From Sulfurovaceae bacterium (GTDB lineage: Bacteria; Campylobacterota; Campylobacteria; Campylobacterales; Sulfurovaceae), in contig JAQTLE010000001.1 of NCBI GenBank assembly GCA_028715055.1, positions 414,319 through 478,318 of the forward strand: DNA of 64,000 nt, given 5' to 3'. The position numbers and the translations under genes were made by a program. The notes beneath the pieces were generated by a model. The model worked only from the letters and a program-made list of their open reading frames with translations. It did no database searches and was not told where the DNA came from. Position 1 is the first letter of the stretch. Each line of letters opens with the position of its first letter. Positions 54,129-64,000 of this stretch are shown here, in pieces.

Positions 54129-57100
54129 CCGTTATTGTCGTTAGTTATGAAATCACCCACGGTTCCGCTGTCTACATTGATGCTTGTAATGTTTACAGTA
54201 GTTGTAGGAGGAGTGGTATCAATTGTTATCAATTGAGTATCCACTGTGCCGTCGTTATCTGCTGAGTCAACTACTTTCATTTTTACAGTTGAAGTACTGG
54301 TTAAAGTCGCATCAAAGTAGTTCACGGTCGTTACGGTAGCCGAGCTAGTGATATCGATCCATGTTGCGCCGTTATCATTGCTGTAATAAAGTTTCTCGCC
54401 ACTTACCAATGAAGTCGAAAGTGTAGCACCAACAGTTAATCCGTTATTGTCATTTGTTATAAAATCACCGACTACTCCACTGTCGTCAGCAATGTAGTTG
54501 ATATCTACAGTAGTAGTCGGTGCTGTGGTATCAATAGTGACCAGCTGAGCATCTACCACCCCATCATTACCTGCAGCATCTACTACTTTCATTTGCACGA
54601 TCGAAGTACTTGTCAGAGAGGCATCAGCGTAGCTGACAGCTGTCCCAACAACCGAGCTAGTGATGTCTATCCATGTTGCACCGCCATCAGTGCTGTAATA
54701 AAGTTTTTCACCGCTTGCCAAACCAGCTGATAGGGTAGCTCCTACAGTTAAGCCATTATTGTCATTAGTCGTAAAATCACCAACTACTCCACTATCCACG
54801 GTAATGTTATTAATATCCACAGTGGTGGTTGGCGCTATGATATCGATCGTAACCAACTGGCTATCTACTGCTCCGCTATTATCTGCTGCGTCGACTACTT
54901 TCATTTGCACGGTTTTAGTGGTGGTCAAAGTCAGATCAGTATAGCTGACAGTTGTTCCGCTGACCGAACCGGTGATATCTATCCATGTGACTCCATCAGT
55001 GCTATAATAAAGTTTCTCTCCGCTTACCAATGAAGCAGAAAGAGTAGCACCCACGGTTAATCCGTCATTGTCACTAGTGATGAAATCACCTACAGTGCCA
55101 CTGTCTGCATTGATGCTGTTGATGTTCACAGTAGTTGTCGGAGGAGTGGTATCGATCGTTATCAGTTGAGTATCTACAGCCCCATCGTTATCTGCTGCGT
55201 CAACTACTTTCATTTTTACAGTTGAAGTGCTAGTTAGGCTTGCATCAAAGTAGTTCACTGTCGTTACAGTAGCTGAGCTAGTGATATCGATCCATGTCGC
55301 ACCGTTATCATTGCTGTAATAAAGTTTCTCGCCACTTACCAATGAAGTCGAAAGTGTAGCACCAACAGTTAATCCGTTATTGTCATTTGTTATAAAATCA
55401 CCGACTACTCCACTGTCGTCAGCAATGTAGTTGATATCTACAGTAGTAGTCGGTGCTGTGGTATCAATAGTGACCAGCTGAGCATCTACCACCCCATCAT
55501 TACCTGCAGCATCTACTACTTTCATTTGCACGATCGAAGTACTTGTCAGAGAGGCATCAGCGTAGCTGACAGCTGTCCCAACAACCGAGCTAGTGATGTC
55601 TATCCATGTTGCACCGCCATCAGTGCTGTAATAAAGTTTTTCACCGCTTGCCAAACCAGCTGATAGGGTAGCGCCAACAGTTAATCCGTTATTGTCATTG
55701 GTGATGAAATCACCGACTGTGCCGCTGTCGTCAGTTATGCTGTCGATATCTATAGTGGTCGCAGGACCTGTGACAGTAATTGTAACCAATTGACTATCCA
55801 CTGGACCGTCATTGCCTGCCGCGTCGACTACTTTCATTTGCACAGTTGTAGTGCTCGTGAGCAATGGATCAGCGTAGCTGACAGTTGTTCCAGAGACTGA
55901 GCTAGTGATATCTATCCATGTGACTCCATCAGTGCTATAGAGGAGTTTCTCACCACTTGCCAATGAAGTAGAAAGAGTAGCACCCACGGTTAATCCGTCA
56001 TTGTCATTGGTTGTGAAATCACCGACCGTGCCGCTGTCTACTGTGATACTATTAATGTTCACGGTAGTTGTAGGCGGAGCGGTATCAATGGTTATTAATT
56101 GGCTAGCTACTGCGCCGCTGTTATCTGCCGCGTCGATTACTTTCATTTGAACTGTTTTAGTAGTGGTCAAAGTCGCATCAAAGTAGCTGACATTTATTCC
56201 GCTAACTGAGCTGGTTATATCTATCCATGTGATTCCATCAGTACTATAATAAAGTCTTTCATCACTTGCCAAATTGTCTGAAAGGGTACCATCCACAAGC
56301 AAGCCGTTGTTGTCATTGGTAGTGAAATCACCATATGTACCGCTATCATCCGTGATACCATCGATAATTACAGTAGTAGTCGGCGCAGTGGTATCAATAG
56401 TGACCAATTGAGCATCTACCACCCCATCATTACCTGCTGCGTCGACTACTTTCATTTGCACTATATCAGTGGCAGTTAAACTAGCGTCAGCGTAGCTGAC
56501 AGCTGTCCCAGTCACAGAACTGCTGATGTCTATCCATGTGCCTTCGTTGGTTCTATACATGAGTTTCTCACCACTTGCCAAACCGGCTGAGAGGGTAGCG
56601 CCTATAGTCAAGCCGTCATTGTCATTGGTGATGAAATCACCGGCTACTCCGCTATCCACTGTAATGTTATTAATATCCACAGTGGTGGTTGGCGCTATGA
56701 TATCGATCGTAACCAACTGGCTATCTACTGCTCCGCTATTATCTGCTGCGTCGACTACTTTCATTTGTACGGTTTTGGTGGTGGTCAAAGTCAGATCAGT
56801 ATAGCTGACAGTTGTTCCTGTAACTGAACCGGTAATATCTATCCATGTGACTCCATCGGTGCTATAATAAAGTTTCTCGCCACTTACCAATGAAGTAGAA
56901 AGAGTAGCGCCCACGGTTAATCCGTCATTGTCATTGGTTATGAAATCGCCTACAGTTCCGCTGTCTACATTGATGCTGTTGATGTTCACGGTAGTTGTTG
57001 GAGGGGTGGTGTCAATTGTTATCAATTTTGTATCCGCTACTCCGTCATTGCCTGCCGCGTCAACTACTTTCATTTTTACAGTTGAAGTGCTTGTTAAAGT

Positions 57101-58262
57101 CGCATCAAAGTAGCTGACATTTATTCCGGTAACAGAATCAGCAGTGATATCGATCCATGTTGCACCGTTATCATTGCTGTAATAAAGCTTCTCACCCTCA
57201 GCCAAGTTATCCGAAAGCAGACCATCCACAAGTATGCCGTTATTGTCATTAGTCGTAAAATCACCAACTGTGCCGCTGTCATCCATGATACCATCAATGA
57301 TTACAGTAGTAGTCGGTGCAGTGGTATCAATGGTGACCAGCTGAGAGCTCAATGCACCATCATTGCCTGCTAAACAGACTACTTTCATCTCCACAGTTTT
57401 AGTGCTTGTTAAACTAGCATCAAAGTAGCTGACATTTACCCCGGTAACCGAACTGGTGATATCTATCCATGTTGCACCGCCATCAGTGCTGTAATAAAGT
57501 TTTTCGTCATCAGTCGATCCATAGATCAATGGGGCTGAGAGGGTAGCATTTATGATTAAGCCATTGTGATCATTTGTAATGAAATCACCCACAGTTCCGC
57601 TGTCATCTGCAATGCTGGTGATATCTATAGTAGTAGTTGGTGTTGTTGTATCAATAGTAACTAGCTGAGAAGCTACAGCTCCATCGTTATCTGCTGCGTC
57701 AACTACTTTCATTTGCACGATTGAAGTACTTGTCAGAGAGGCATCTGCGTAACTGATTGCTGTCCCAACAACCGAGCTGCTGATATCAGTCCAAGTTACA
57801 CCGCCATTGGTGCTGTACATGAGTTTCTCACCGCTTGCCAAACCGGCTGAGAGGGTAGCATCTATAATCAATCCGTCATTATCATTGGTGATGAAGTCAC
57901 CGACTGTGCCGCTGTCATTTGTGATGCCGTTGATGCTTATGGTGGTAGCCGGTCCTAAAACATCAATAATAATTAATTGAGTATCTACGGCTCCATCATT
58001 GCCTGCTGCATCAACTACTTTCATTTTTACAGTTGCGGTGCTGACTAAAGCTATATCTGCATAGCTGACGACCGTTCCGCTAACCGAGCTAGTGATATCT
58101 ATCCATGTTGCACCGTTATCATTGCTGTAGAGGAGTTTCTCGTCAGGAGCCAATGAAGCCGAAAGGATAGCACCTACGGTCAAGCCGTCATTATCATTGG
58201 TTTTAAAATCACCAATTGTACCGCTGTCAACAGTTATGCTGTCGATATCTACAGTAGTTGTA
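53910..58262 (-). repeat. fourteen tandem Ig-like repeats in giant gene 2
   Basis: Fourteen units of about 95-105 residues, each starting [16 protein letters not shown], then [45 protein letters not shown] and [20 protein letters not shown]. They are bacterial Ig-like domains of large adhesins. The frameshift at 54128/54129 falls in unit 14. Confidence 0.85.
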
Positions 58263-59350
58263 GGTGGAGTAGTGTCTATCGTCACAGGAACATCGGCTGT
58301 GGTTGTATTGCCCGCGAGATCGGTTTCGGTCACAGCTGCAGTATAAGAACCGTCACCAAGTGGCGTTGTCGGGGTGACTGACCATACCCCACCCACTACT
58401 GTTGTAGTAAGTGTTTGACCATTAATAACCACACTAATGGCTGCACCAACTTCACCTGTACCGCTAATGGTCGGAGTAGTATCATTAGTGATACCATCGC
58501 CTACTATGCCGCTGTCTGAAGCCGGATCAAGTTCTGCAGTAAGTGCCGGTGGTGTGGTATCAATAACAATATCCAATTCAGGAGATTGCGGCGATTCATT
58601 GCCATTAGAGTCAGTTTCTGTAATAGTAACAGTATGCGGACCATCAGGAATAGGATTTACTGGTGTAAGGATATTATTGATCGGATCAAACGTAGAATCA
58701 ACAAGTACTCCATCTATATAAAGCTTAGGTGTTTCGCCATTTGCAGGTGCAGAAATAGCGAAGTCAGGAGTATTGTCTCCTGTATAATTATCCGTATGGC
58801 TTGCTCCAGTATCGGTGGCAGCTGTCATATCCGGAGCATTAGGAGTTGCTGACCCATTATCATGATTATGTTGATGTATTATATCAATCAATGCTCCCAA
58901 TGCAAGCACATATGGCAGCCAATTTGTTTCAGTAGTTACGTCAGAATACCCCAAGCTCTGATAAGATGTATCACTATTGTCCATATTCACAGAAAACAGA
59001 TCACTTGTTCCTTCTTGCGGAGCATAGTTATAGTATTGTCCATCTTCAGACATTCCGACTAGATTGCCAGAATAATCACCATAACCATAATAGTTTTCGA
59101 TAACGATATCAGGAGAAGCAGCCTTATCTGATGCATCTTCTTTGGTATCGATCCTTATCAAGAGATCCTTACCTTTGCGCACTAGCAATAATTGGTTAGG
59201 AGCAAAGTGTGTTGAGACATCTCTCAATTCATATTTGATGCCTTTTTGTGCTTTGATTATTAGAATATTGCCCGTTTGTCCGGCATCAGATGCGACAGTT
59301 GATATCTGTTCGGTGGCACCTTTTGTTATTATTTGAATTACTTTTACCAT
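54125..59350 (-). CDS. giant gene 2, N-terminal part: BapA-like prefix and Ig-like repeats
   Basis: A 1741-residue frame, the 5' two thirds of a predicted type I-secreted adhesin. The BapA-like prefix domain covers about residues 1-110 ([18 protein letters not shown] and [19 protein letters not shown]). After a hydrophobic stretch ([21 protein letters not shown]) come two Ig-like units of another subtype (YIDGVLVD, then [19 protein letters not shown]). Fourteen repeated Ig-like units follow. The frame ends at TGA 54127-54125 inside unit 14, where sibling units read on. The missing base lies at 54128/54129, so the full gene is 51495-59350 (about 2617 residues). The ATG has a strong AGGAGAAGG site. 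No secretion genes are nearby. Confidence 0.85.
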   Translation of the reverse strand: MVKVIQIITKGATEQISTVASDAGQTGNILIIKAQKGIKYELRDVSTHFAPNQLLLVRKGKDLLIRIDTKEDASDKAASPDIVIENYYGYGDYSGNLVGMSEDGQYYNYAPQEGTSDLFSVNMDNSDTSYQSLGYSDVTTETNWLPYVLALGALIDIIHQHNHDNGSATPNAPDMTAATDTGASHTDNYTGDNTPDFAISAPANGETPKLYIDGVLVDSTFDPINNILTPVNPIPDGPHTVTITETDSNGNESPQSPELDIVIDTTPPALTAELDPASDSGIVGDGITNDTTPTISGTGEVGAAISVVINGQTLTTTVVGGVWSVTPTTPLGDGSYTAAVTETDLAGNTTTADVPVTIDTTPPTTTVDIDSITVDSGTIGDFKTNDNDGLTVGAILSASLAPDEKLLYSNDNGATWIDITSSVSGTVVSYADIALVSTATVKMKVVDAAGNDGAVDTQLIIIDVLGPATTISINGITNDSGTVGDFITNDNDGLIIDATLSAGLASGEKLMYSTNGGVTWTDISSSVVGTAISYADASLTSTSIVQMKVVDAADNDGAVASQLVTIDTTTPTTTIDITSIADDSGTVGDFITNDHNGLIINATLSAPLIYGSTDDEKLYYSTDGGATWIDITSSVTGVNVSYFDASLTSTKTVEMKVVCLAGNDGALSSQLVTIDTTAPTTTVIIDGIMDDSGTVGDFTTNDNNGILVDGLLSDNLAEGEKLYYSNDNGATWIDITADSVTGINVSYFDATLTSTSTVKMKVVDAAGNDGVADTKLITIDTTPPTTTVNINSINVDSGTVGDFITNDNDGLTVGATLSTSLVSGEKLYYSTDGVTWIDITGSVTGTTVSYTDLTLTTTKTVQMKVVDAADNSGAVDSQLVTIDIIAPTTTVDINNITVDSGVAGDFITNDNDGLTIGATLSAGLASGEKLMYRTNEGTWIDISSSVTGTAVSYADASLTATDIVQMKVVDAAGNDGVVDAQLVTIDTTAPTTTVIIDGITDDSGTYGDFTTNDNNGLLVDGTLSDNLASDERLYYSTDGITWIDITSSVSGINVSYFDATLTTTKTVQMKVIDAADNSGAVASQLITIDTAPPTTTVNINSITVDSGTVGDFTTNDNDGLTVGATLSTSLASGEKLLYSTDGVTWIDITSSVSGTTVSYADPLLTSTTTVQMKVVDAAGNDGPVDSQLVTITVTGPATTIDIDSITDDSGTVGDFITNDNNGLTVGATLSAGLASGEKLYYSTDGGATWIDITSSVVGTAVSYADASLTSTSIVQMKVVDAAGNDGVVDAQLVTIDTTAPTTTVDINYIADDSGVVGDFITNDNNGLTVGATLSTSLVSGEKLYYSNDNGATWIDITSSATVTTVNYFDASLTSTSTVKMKVVDAADNDGAVDTQLITIDTTPPTTTVNINSINADSGTVGDFITSDNDGLTVGATLSASLVSGEKLYYSTDGVTWIDITGSVSGTTVSYTDLTLTTTKTVQMKVVDAADNSGAVDSQLVTIDIIAPTTTVDINNITVDSGVVGDFTTNDNNGLTVGATLSAGLASGEKLYYSTDGGATWIDITSSVVGTAVSYADASLTSTSIVQMKVVDAAGNDGVVDAQLVTIDTTAPTTTVDINYIADDSGVVGDFITNDNNGLTVGATLSTSLVSGEKLYYSNDNGATWIDITSSATVTTVNYFDATLTSTSTVKMKVVDSADNDGTVDTQLITIDTTPPTTTVNITSINVDSGTVGDFITNDNNG
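54366..55669. repeat. 933-base (three-repeat) duplication inside the Ig-like array
   Basis: The stretch of about 54366-54736 recurs at about 55299-55669, offset 933 bases (three Ig-like units), with no difference I can see in roughly 370 bases. Flanks diverge gradually to the left and sharply to the right. A further copy of one segment (TATGATATCGATCGTAACCA) lies 1860 bases away near 56697, so expansion has gone in multi-unit steps. Confidence 0.75.
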
Positions 59351-59601
59351 GCCTTCTCCTATAATTATAGGTGTTATCTTCTCTGTCTTTAAATAAATCC
59401 AATTTCTTACTAATATTATATAATAACTAATACAATTTTGTTAAAAAATAATTATTATTTTATTAATGATAATAGGTCAATAATATAAATATCTTTGAGA
59501 CCAAGGTAGTCTTTAGCCAGAAAGAAAAAGCATTGATTAAAATAATATATTTTTTGTGCTATTTTGTGATAAAAGCGGAATGTTGTTATCGTTATGTATT
59601 G
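59351..59601. other. non-coding spacer upstream of giant gene 2
   Basis: AT-rich spacer that carries the ribosome-binding site (59351-59360) and should carry the promoter of giant gene 2. A short imperfect dyad TGAGACCAAGGTAGTCTTTAG lies near 59493-59513. Blocks of similarity to the spacer upstream of giant gene 1 are described there. No ORF or RNA gene is seen. Confidence 0.45.
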
Positions 59602-59640
59602 ATACTTGACTCTTCTCTAATAGCTAGAAGAGTCAAGTAT
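59602..59640 (-). terminator. strong hairpin behind giant gene 3
   Basis: ATACTTGACTCTTCT (59602-59616) pairs perfectly with AGAAGAGTCAAGTAT (59626-59640): a 15-base stem and 9-base loop, 11 bases beyond the stop of giant gene 3 on the minus strand. No T-run follows. Probably a terminator or 3' stabiliser between genes 3 and 2. It is the most perfect of three related inverted repeats that follow the WVQ-type C-termini. Confidence 0.7.
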
Positions 59641-59651
59641 TCAAAGAAGTT

Positions 59652-62600
59652 TTATAGAACCGTGACACCTTGTTGTACCCAAATGTCAGGAGAGCTAGTT
59701 CCGCCGATATTGTAAGTATCATATGTAATCCCGCCAACTGTTTGTGAACCTATAAAGGTTTCTGCTGTGAGAGTAACTGTATCTCCGCTATTGCCTGTGA
59801 CATAAAGGATATCGCTGCTTTCGCTAAGATTAAGCAGATCGGTATATGACACTACCAAGTGATTATCTCCAGTACCTGTGAGATCGATTTTTTCAATACT
59901 GACCATTGTAGTACCGCTAATTCCGGCTAGATTAAGCGTCATGCCACTACCAGAGAGATAAAGAGCATCTACGCCCGTTCCTCCATTAATGGAAACAAAT
60001 GACGAGGTATCTGATATAACAATTGTATCATCACCGGCTCCACCAACAAAGGTATCAGCTCCATTGCCATCTATTAATACATCATTACCGTCCCCACCAT
60101 TAAGAGTATCATTACCAGCGCCGCCACGGATCAAGTCGTTGCCACTACCTCCATAAATAGTATCATTGCCTTCATAGCCATAGATACGCATATCTGAAGT
60201 TGACGCACTGCTATCGAGTGTGTCGTTAGCTGAAGTGCCTTCTATAATGTTAGGGTTGCCACCAACTCCTAAAAGACCATTGAGCACATCTGCATTCGCC
60301 AGAGTTGTGACATTAGCAGAGTCGGTAAGACCTCTGCTGTCTGTGGCCGTGATACTGAAAGTACCAAGTACGCTCACATCCAACCCAGGCACTAAACCAA
60401 GTAGGTTTACATCGGATTGAACGTGAACCGTGGCAAGCAATTCGTTTATCGCTTCATTATCGATATTGCGGCCATCGATTGCAGTGATCGTGATTTTTGA
60501 TGTCGGTGCCAACAATGTACCAGTGTTGACTACCGTGAATGTCAGTCCCAATTCTTTCGCTAACTCGCTGGAGGCTGTTAGTGTCATATCACCTAGGTTA
60601 ATGTTGAGTGTTGATGCAAATTCCACATCTACCGAACGCAGATTGCCATCAGCATCAGCTGCGGTAAATGCCTGCGAATCTAGGTTGATGATATCGAGCA
60701 CATTTAGTCCTACGAGACCCAGTAGGGCTGTAGTATTTGCCTGTACTATTGGTGCTACATTGCTACTTGTTGCACTAGCATCAAAGCTGACGGAAGTGGA
60801 AGCCGTATCACCATCATTGTCAGTGATCACTGCGCCAAATGTCGTAACGCCGTTTATTTGATCTGAAGTTGTGGTTGCTTGATCAGTGATCAGGTTGCCA
60901 TTTGTAAGCAACTGTTCTATTACCTCCTGATCAGTAGTAAAGCTTCCAACTAGATTTACTCCTGTAAATGTAATTTGCTGGTCTACGGCCCCGGAGCTGT
61001 ATCCTCCTGAGAATCCACCTGTAGTGCTGATATACAGTACTGTGTCACTACCTACTACTGCAAAATGCAGATAATTGGTCAAGTTGCCAACGGTATGTCC
61101 TCTTGCAAGCTCTCCTATCAATAAACCGCTGAGATATATGATGTCACCGCCACCACTAACAGGTTGTTTGTTGAAATCAGTGATAATATCGGTGGCAGGA
61201 GAACCGGCAGTGCCGCCGTCGCCTTTTTCCCACATAAAGACATCATTGCCGCTACCGCCTGTCAAGGTATCATTGCCTTTGCCGCCTATCAGGATATCAT
61301 TACCGTCATCACCATAGATATGATCGTCATTAGCACCACCACGCAGTAGGTCGTTGCCTTGACCACCACTAAGCGTGTCATTACCACCATAGCCGTAGAT
61401 ACGGTCGTCATCAGCAGTACCGCTTATGACATTTATACTATTTGTTCCTTCAATAATATTAGCTGGACCAGTTGATGGATTAAGTAGACTTAGGCCAAGT
61501 AAGTCACTTTGTGAATCTGTAGCGCTGTTTCCAAGTGAGTCAGTCGCCGTAATTGTAAGTGTAGGCGCCACGCTAAGCACGATGCCGATCTGATTCACGT
61601 AAACAGTTGCCAAAAATTCGTTCAATCTCTCGTTATCTATCGGGCCTCCGTCTAATGAAGTGATAGTGAGTCTAGAAAAAGTCTCAGTTATGTCTAGAGG
61701 TGGATTGTAATCATCTGCATATACGACACTTAGGCCAAACTCTGTTGCCATTGCAGTGGACCAAGCTAATTCATAATGACCAAGCAAACTTACGCTTAGG
61801 GCATCAGCCTCAATCACTACTTGTTTTATATCATTATTGGCATCTGTAGCTGTGAACACTTGATTGGTTCCAATTCCTATTAAGCCAAGCGCGCCAGCAT
61901 CTACAAGCCCAAGTAGGCTTGATGATTGGTTGACATTTACAACCGGCCCTACTTGCGTGTCCACTCCCAAGGCCGCATAGCTATACTCGCCAGTGTGCAT
62001 ATCTACTACAAAAGTTTCGCCTTGTGTTGTGTTGATAGTCAATTCATCGCTAGCTGAATTAAAGTTGGAGTTTAGTACCAGCGAGGAACTGCCGCTTTCG
62101 TTGATACTATCGGTTTGTGGATTATAAGTATAGGTTTTACCACCAATGGTAATTTGAGATACATATCCGCCATCAGCACCAAAGCTGACGACAAGCGAAC
62201 CTTCGGCTGTATCAGGTTGTGTATCCATGATGAATGTTTTTGGATCCGCAGCCAACGGCATATCATCTTCTACATTGATAGTCAATGTATCTGGGCCCAC
62301 ACTAACATTACCATATACATCAGTAGCCGTGACGCTGAAACCTAGAGCCAATATATCTTCAACATTCGGAATTGGATGGTCAAGCGGCTGCAATAGTGTA
62401 AAGGTATAAGCGCCCGCAGTATTCAATGTCAATGTAGCTACTGTAGTCGATCCAGCCATACCGGTAAGTGTATATACTCCACCTGCAAAACTGCCGCTCC
62501 ATGTAACAGTCACTCCGCCAGATGTCACGTGGACTGCAGATCCGCTCACAGCTACGGAAGCTACACCGGATGGATCAATTATAGACATAGTACCTGTAAC

Positions 62601-64000
62601 AGTTGCTGAATTTGTAGTATCTATAGGATCACCGGTCGTATCTGATACTGCGCCTGGCAAGCCTTCTTCAGATACATTTGCATTTGTATCCGTAATTATC
62701 GGAACCGCATTAATCGTAATAGTAGTAGTTGCCGTATTGGAAACATCTGTTCCGTCAGTCACTGTTACATTTATAATCCTGGATGTCGTATTAGGGTTAC
62801 TTGAAGTGTTAAATGTGATCGCTTCAATAGCAGCATCATAAACGGCTTTTGATGCAGATCCGCTCAATGTCACTGTGATCTGGCCAGGTATAGTTGTATC
62901 CACACTCGCCACAACTCCCGTTACGCCAGTAATATCAAGGACATCACCCGCTTGTGCGTTGGTTAGAACAATGGTTGCACCTACCATATTTGCACTATCA
63001 GCATCAGTGATCAATACATCAGTATCACCAATTGATATTGCCCCTCCTGTAAAGGTTGTATTAAAATTTGCGCCTGTTGCTCCTGAAGAGTTGTCTGCAT
63101 CAAGATCCAAAACGGGAGCGTCGTTAACAGCCGAATTAATCAAAATAGTCGCAGTTGCCGTATTGGAATTGTCTGTTCCATCATTGACTACGACAGTTAT
63201 GTTACGATTGGTGGTATCAAGACCAGTATCTGGGTTATAGAAAGTAATTGCTTTGATAGCAGCATCATAGTCAGTTTTTGATGCAGATCCGGTAAGAATG
63301 ATATTGTATGCTGTGCTTGCGCCATCAACTGTGATACCTGCAGGCAGTGTACCTACTATCAATTGATCTCCGGTTTTTGCATTGGTCAAGGTAATAGTCG
63401 CACTCACCATATTTGCACTATCAACATCGATAATGGAAACGTCTGTATCTCCGATAGATACTGCTGATCCACTCTCAGTAAATGTTGTTATGTAATCGGC
63501 ACCTATTGCTCCTGAAGAGTTGTCTGCATCAAGATCAAGAATTGGGGCGTCATTAACTGCATTAACAGTAATATTCAGATCAGCCGTATCTGTCAATGAT
63601 CCATCGCTCACTGTATAAGTAGCTGTAGGCACCGGACCGTTATAGTCAGGCGCAGGAACAAAAGTATAGCTTCCATTTGCATTTATAGTTAGGTCGCCTT
63701 CTGTTAAATGAGCAGTAGCGCCTGCCGCATAAGTTGTACTGTTTACTACAAACTGTGTTATAGTGAGAGGATCGCCATCAGGATCCGAATCGTTGTGCAA
63801 TAGGTTATCTACCGAGCCGACAAGAACAGTCAGAGTTGTATCTTCGTTGGTACTGTTTGTATCATTTACTGCTATTGGGGCGTCATTAACTGCATTAACA
63901 GTAATATTCAGATCAGCCGTATCTGTCAATGATCCATCGCTCACTGTATAAGTAGCTGTAGGCACCGGACCGTTATAGTCAGGCGCAGGAACAAAAGTAT
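59652..64000 (-). CDS. giant gene 3 (5' end beyond the window): cadherin-like RTX surface protein with two RTX blocks
   Basis: At least 1448 residues. The frame is open to the right edge, so the start lies outside; the GTG at 63965 is internal. From N to C: cadherin-like units ([20 protein letters not shown]) and two units with DLDADNSSGA, then a beta domain starting NANVSEEGLPGAV. The first RTX block (GYGGNDTLSGGQGNDLLRGG) is followed by a type I secretion target-like end (DVFMWEKGDGGTAGSPATDI). After a further 300 residues comes a second RTX block (GNDTIYGGSGNDLIRGG) and the C-terminus NIGGTSSPDIWVQQGVTVL, nearly identical to that of giant gene 1. Surface adhesion is inferred. Confidence 0.88.
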   Translation of the reverse strand, partial: TFVPAPDYNGPVPTATYTVSDGSLTDTADLNITVNAVNDAPIAVNDTNSTNEDTTLTVLVGSVDNLLHNDSDPDGDPLTITQFVVNSTTYAAGATAHLTEGDLTINANGSYTFVPAPDYNGPVPTATYTVSDGSLTDTADLNITVNAVNDAPILDLDADNSSGAIGADYITTFTESGSAVSIGDTDVSIIDVDSANMVSATITLTNAKTGDQLIVGTLPAGITVDGASTAYNIILTGSASKTDYDAAIKAITFYNPDTGLDTTNRNITVVVNDGTDNSNTATATILINSAVNDAPVLDLDADNSSGATGANFNTTFTGGAISIGDTDVLITDADSANMVGATIVLTNAQAGDVLDITGVTGVVASVDTTIPGQITVTLSGSASKAVYDAAIEAITFNTSSNPNTTSRIINVTVTDGTDVSNTATTTITINAVPIITDTNANVSEEGLPGAVSDTTGDPIDTTNSATVTGTMSIIDPSGVASVAVSGSAVHVTSGGVTVTWSGSFAGGVYTLTGMAGSTTVATLTLNTAGAYTFTLLQPLDHPIPNVEDILALGFSVTATDVYGNVSVGPDTLTINVEDDMPLAADPKTFIMDTQPDTAEGSLVVSFGADGGYVSQITIGGKTYTYNPQTDSINESGSSSLVLNSNFNSASDELTINTTQGETFVVDMHTGEYSYAALGVDTQVGPVVNVNQSSSLLGLVDAGALGLIGIGTNQVFTATDANNDIKQVVIEADALSVSLLGHYELAWSTAMATEFGLSVVYADDYNPPLDITETFSRLTITSLDGGPIDNERLNEFLATVYVNQIGIVLSVAPTLTITATDSLGNSATDSQSDLLGLSLLNPSTGPANIIEGTNSINVISGTADDDRIYGYGGNDTLSGGQGNDLLRGGANDDHIYGDDGNDILIGGKGNDTLTGGSGNDVFMWEKGDGGTAGSPATDIITDFNKQPVSGGGDIIYLSGLLIGELARGHTVGNLTNYLHFAVVGSDTVLYISTTGGFSGGYSSGAVDQQITFTGVNLVGSFTTDQEVIEQLLTNGNLITDQATTTSDQINGVTTFGAVITDNDGDTASTSVSFDASATSSNVAPIVQANTTALLGLVGLNVLDIINLDSQAFTAADADGNLRSVDVEFASTLNINLGDMTLTASSELAKELGLTFTVVNTGTLLAPTSKITITAIDGRNIDNEAINELLATVHVQSDVNLLGLVPGLDVSVLGTFSITATDSRGLTDSANVTTLANADVLNGLLGVGGNPNIIEGTSANDTLDSSASTSDMRIYGYEGNDTIYGGSGNDLIRGGAGNDTLNGGDGNDVLIDGNGADTFVGGAGDDTIVISDTSSFVSINGGTGVDALYLSGSGMTLNLAGISGTTMVSIEKIDLTGTGDNHLVVSYTDLLNLSESSDILYVTGNSGDTVTLTAETFIGSQTVGGITYDTYNIGGTSSPDIWVQQGVTVL
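63544..64000. repeat. 333-base tandem repeat at the right edge
   Basis: GGGGCGTCATTAACTGCATT begins at 63544 and again at 63877 (period 333 bases, 111 codons). The second copy runs to the window end with no difference I can see over its 124 bases. It encodes a cadherin-like unit in giant gene 3, so the array continues past the edge. Confidence 0.8.

Noticed and set aside
54118..54140. Programmed ribosomal frameshift between the two parts of giant gene 2
   Set aside because: There is no slippery heptamer or downstream structure, and sibling repeats carry the missing base. A simple one-base deletion or a sequence error explains it better.
53910..58262. CRISPR-like regular repetition
   Set aside because: The repeat units are about 300 bases, entirely coding, and have no short repeat/spacer pattern. 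No cas genes are present.

Overview
The window looks like chromosomal DNA of a Campylobacterota (epsilonproteobacterial) bacterium, probably a free-living Sulfurimonas/Sulfurospirillum-like lineage. The DNA is AT-rich. Promoters show TATAAT-type -10 boxes without a clear -35. Several gene blocks keep the order known from Campylobacter and Helicobacter: ppiD-ftsA-ftsZ; polyprenyl synthase-hemA-proS-fxsA-like-hemC-ubiD-like; and ubiX-coaD-tmk-hisS. A UbiD-family decarboxylase and a UbiX fit the futalosine menaquinone route of this phylum. The genus assignment is inference only.

Layout. 1-9 kb: 3' part of a polyphosphate kinase 2 gene, thrC, a LysM/3D cell-wall protein, an ABC-F ATPase, a Ste24-type protease, prmC, a DUF4149 protein, a DNA-deoxyinosine glycosylase and apaH. 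9-17 kb (mostly minus strand): a glutathionylspermidine-synthase-like enzyme with a UPF0323 lipoprotein, then ppiD-ftsA-ftsZ, bioA and a Sel1-repeat protein. 17.5-27 kb: rsmH with an FtsL-like protein, then the isoprenoid/haem/proline-tRNA/menaquinone operon. 27-35.4 kb: a UbiB kinase with a phasin-like protein, two small envelope proteins, an AI-2E-type permease, a peroxiredoxin with a Fur/PerR-type regulator, and ubiX-coaD-tmk-hisS-DUF421. 35.4-42.8 kb (minus strand): a complete molybdopterin oxidoreductase operon of the Psr/Phs/Soe kind, with an FeS subunit, an NrfD membrane anchor, a TAT-exported 1.1-kb-residue catalytic subunit, a TorD chaperone, a polyferredoxin and a small unknown protein.

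43-64 kb is the unusual part. Three giant genes for type I-secreted, RTX-ended surface proteins lie head-to-tail on the minus strand, visibly richer in GC than the rest. Gene 1 (43.1-50.9 kb) is built from about six long methionine-rich helical repeats of a kind I do not recognise. Gene 2 (51.5-59.4 kb) has fourteen Ig-like repeats, a cadherin-like domain, a von Willebrand A domain and RTX repeats. Gene 3 (59.7 kb to beyond the right edge) has cadherin-like repeats and two RTX blocks. Genes 1 and 2 share the same N-terminal BapA-like prefix. Genes 1 and 3, plus an orphan C-terminal fragment at 51.2 kb, share the same C-terminus and a similar downstream inverted repeat.

Both genes whose 5' half is visible are broken as written. 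Gene 1 has an in-frame TAA where two sibling repeats have TAC or TAT, and ATA where its paralogue has ATG, just after a run of seven G. Gene 2 has a one-base deletion inside a repeat. Recent near-perfect internal duplications show that the locus is still rearranging. No type I secretion transporter lies in the window. I see no rRNA, tRNA, CRISPR array, transposase or phage genes.
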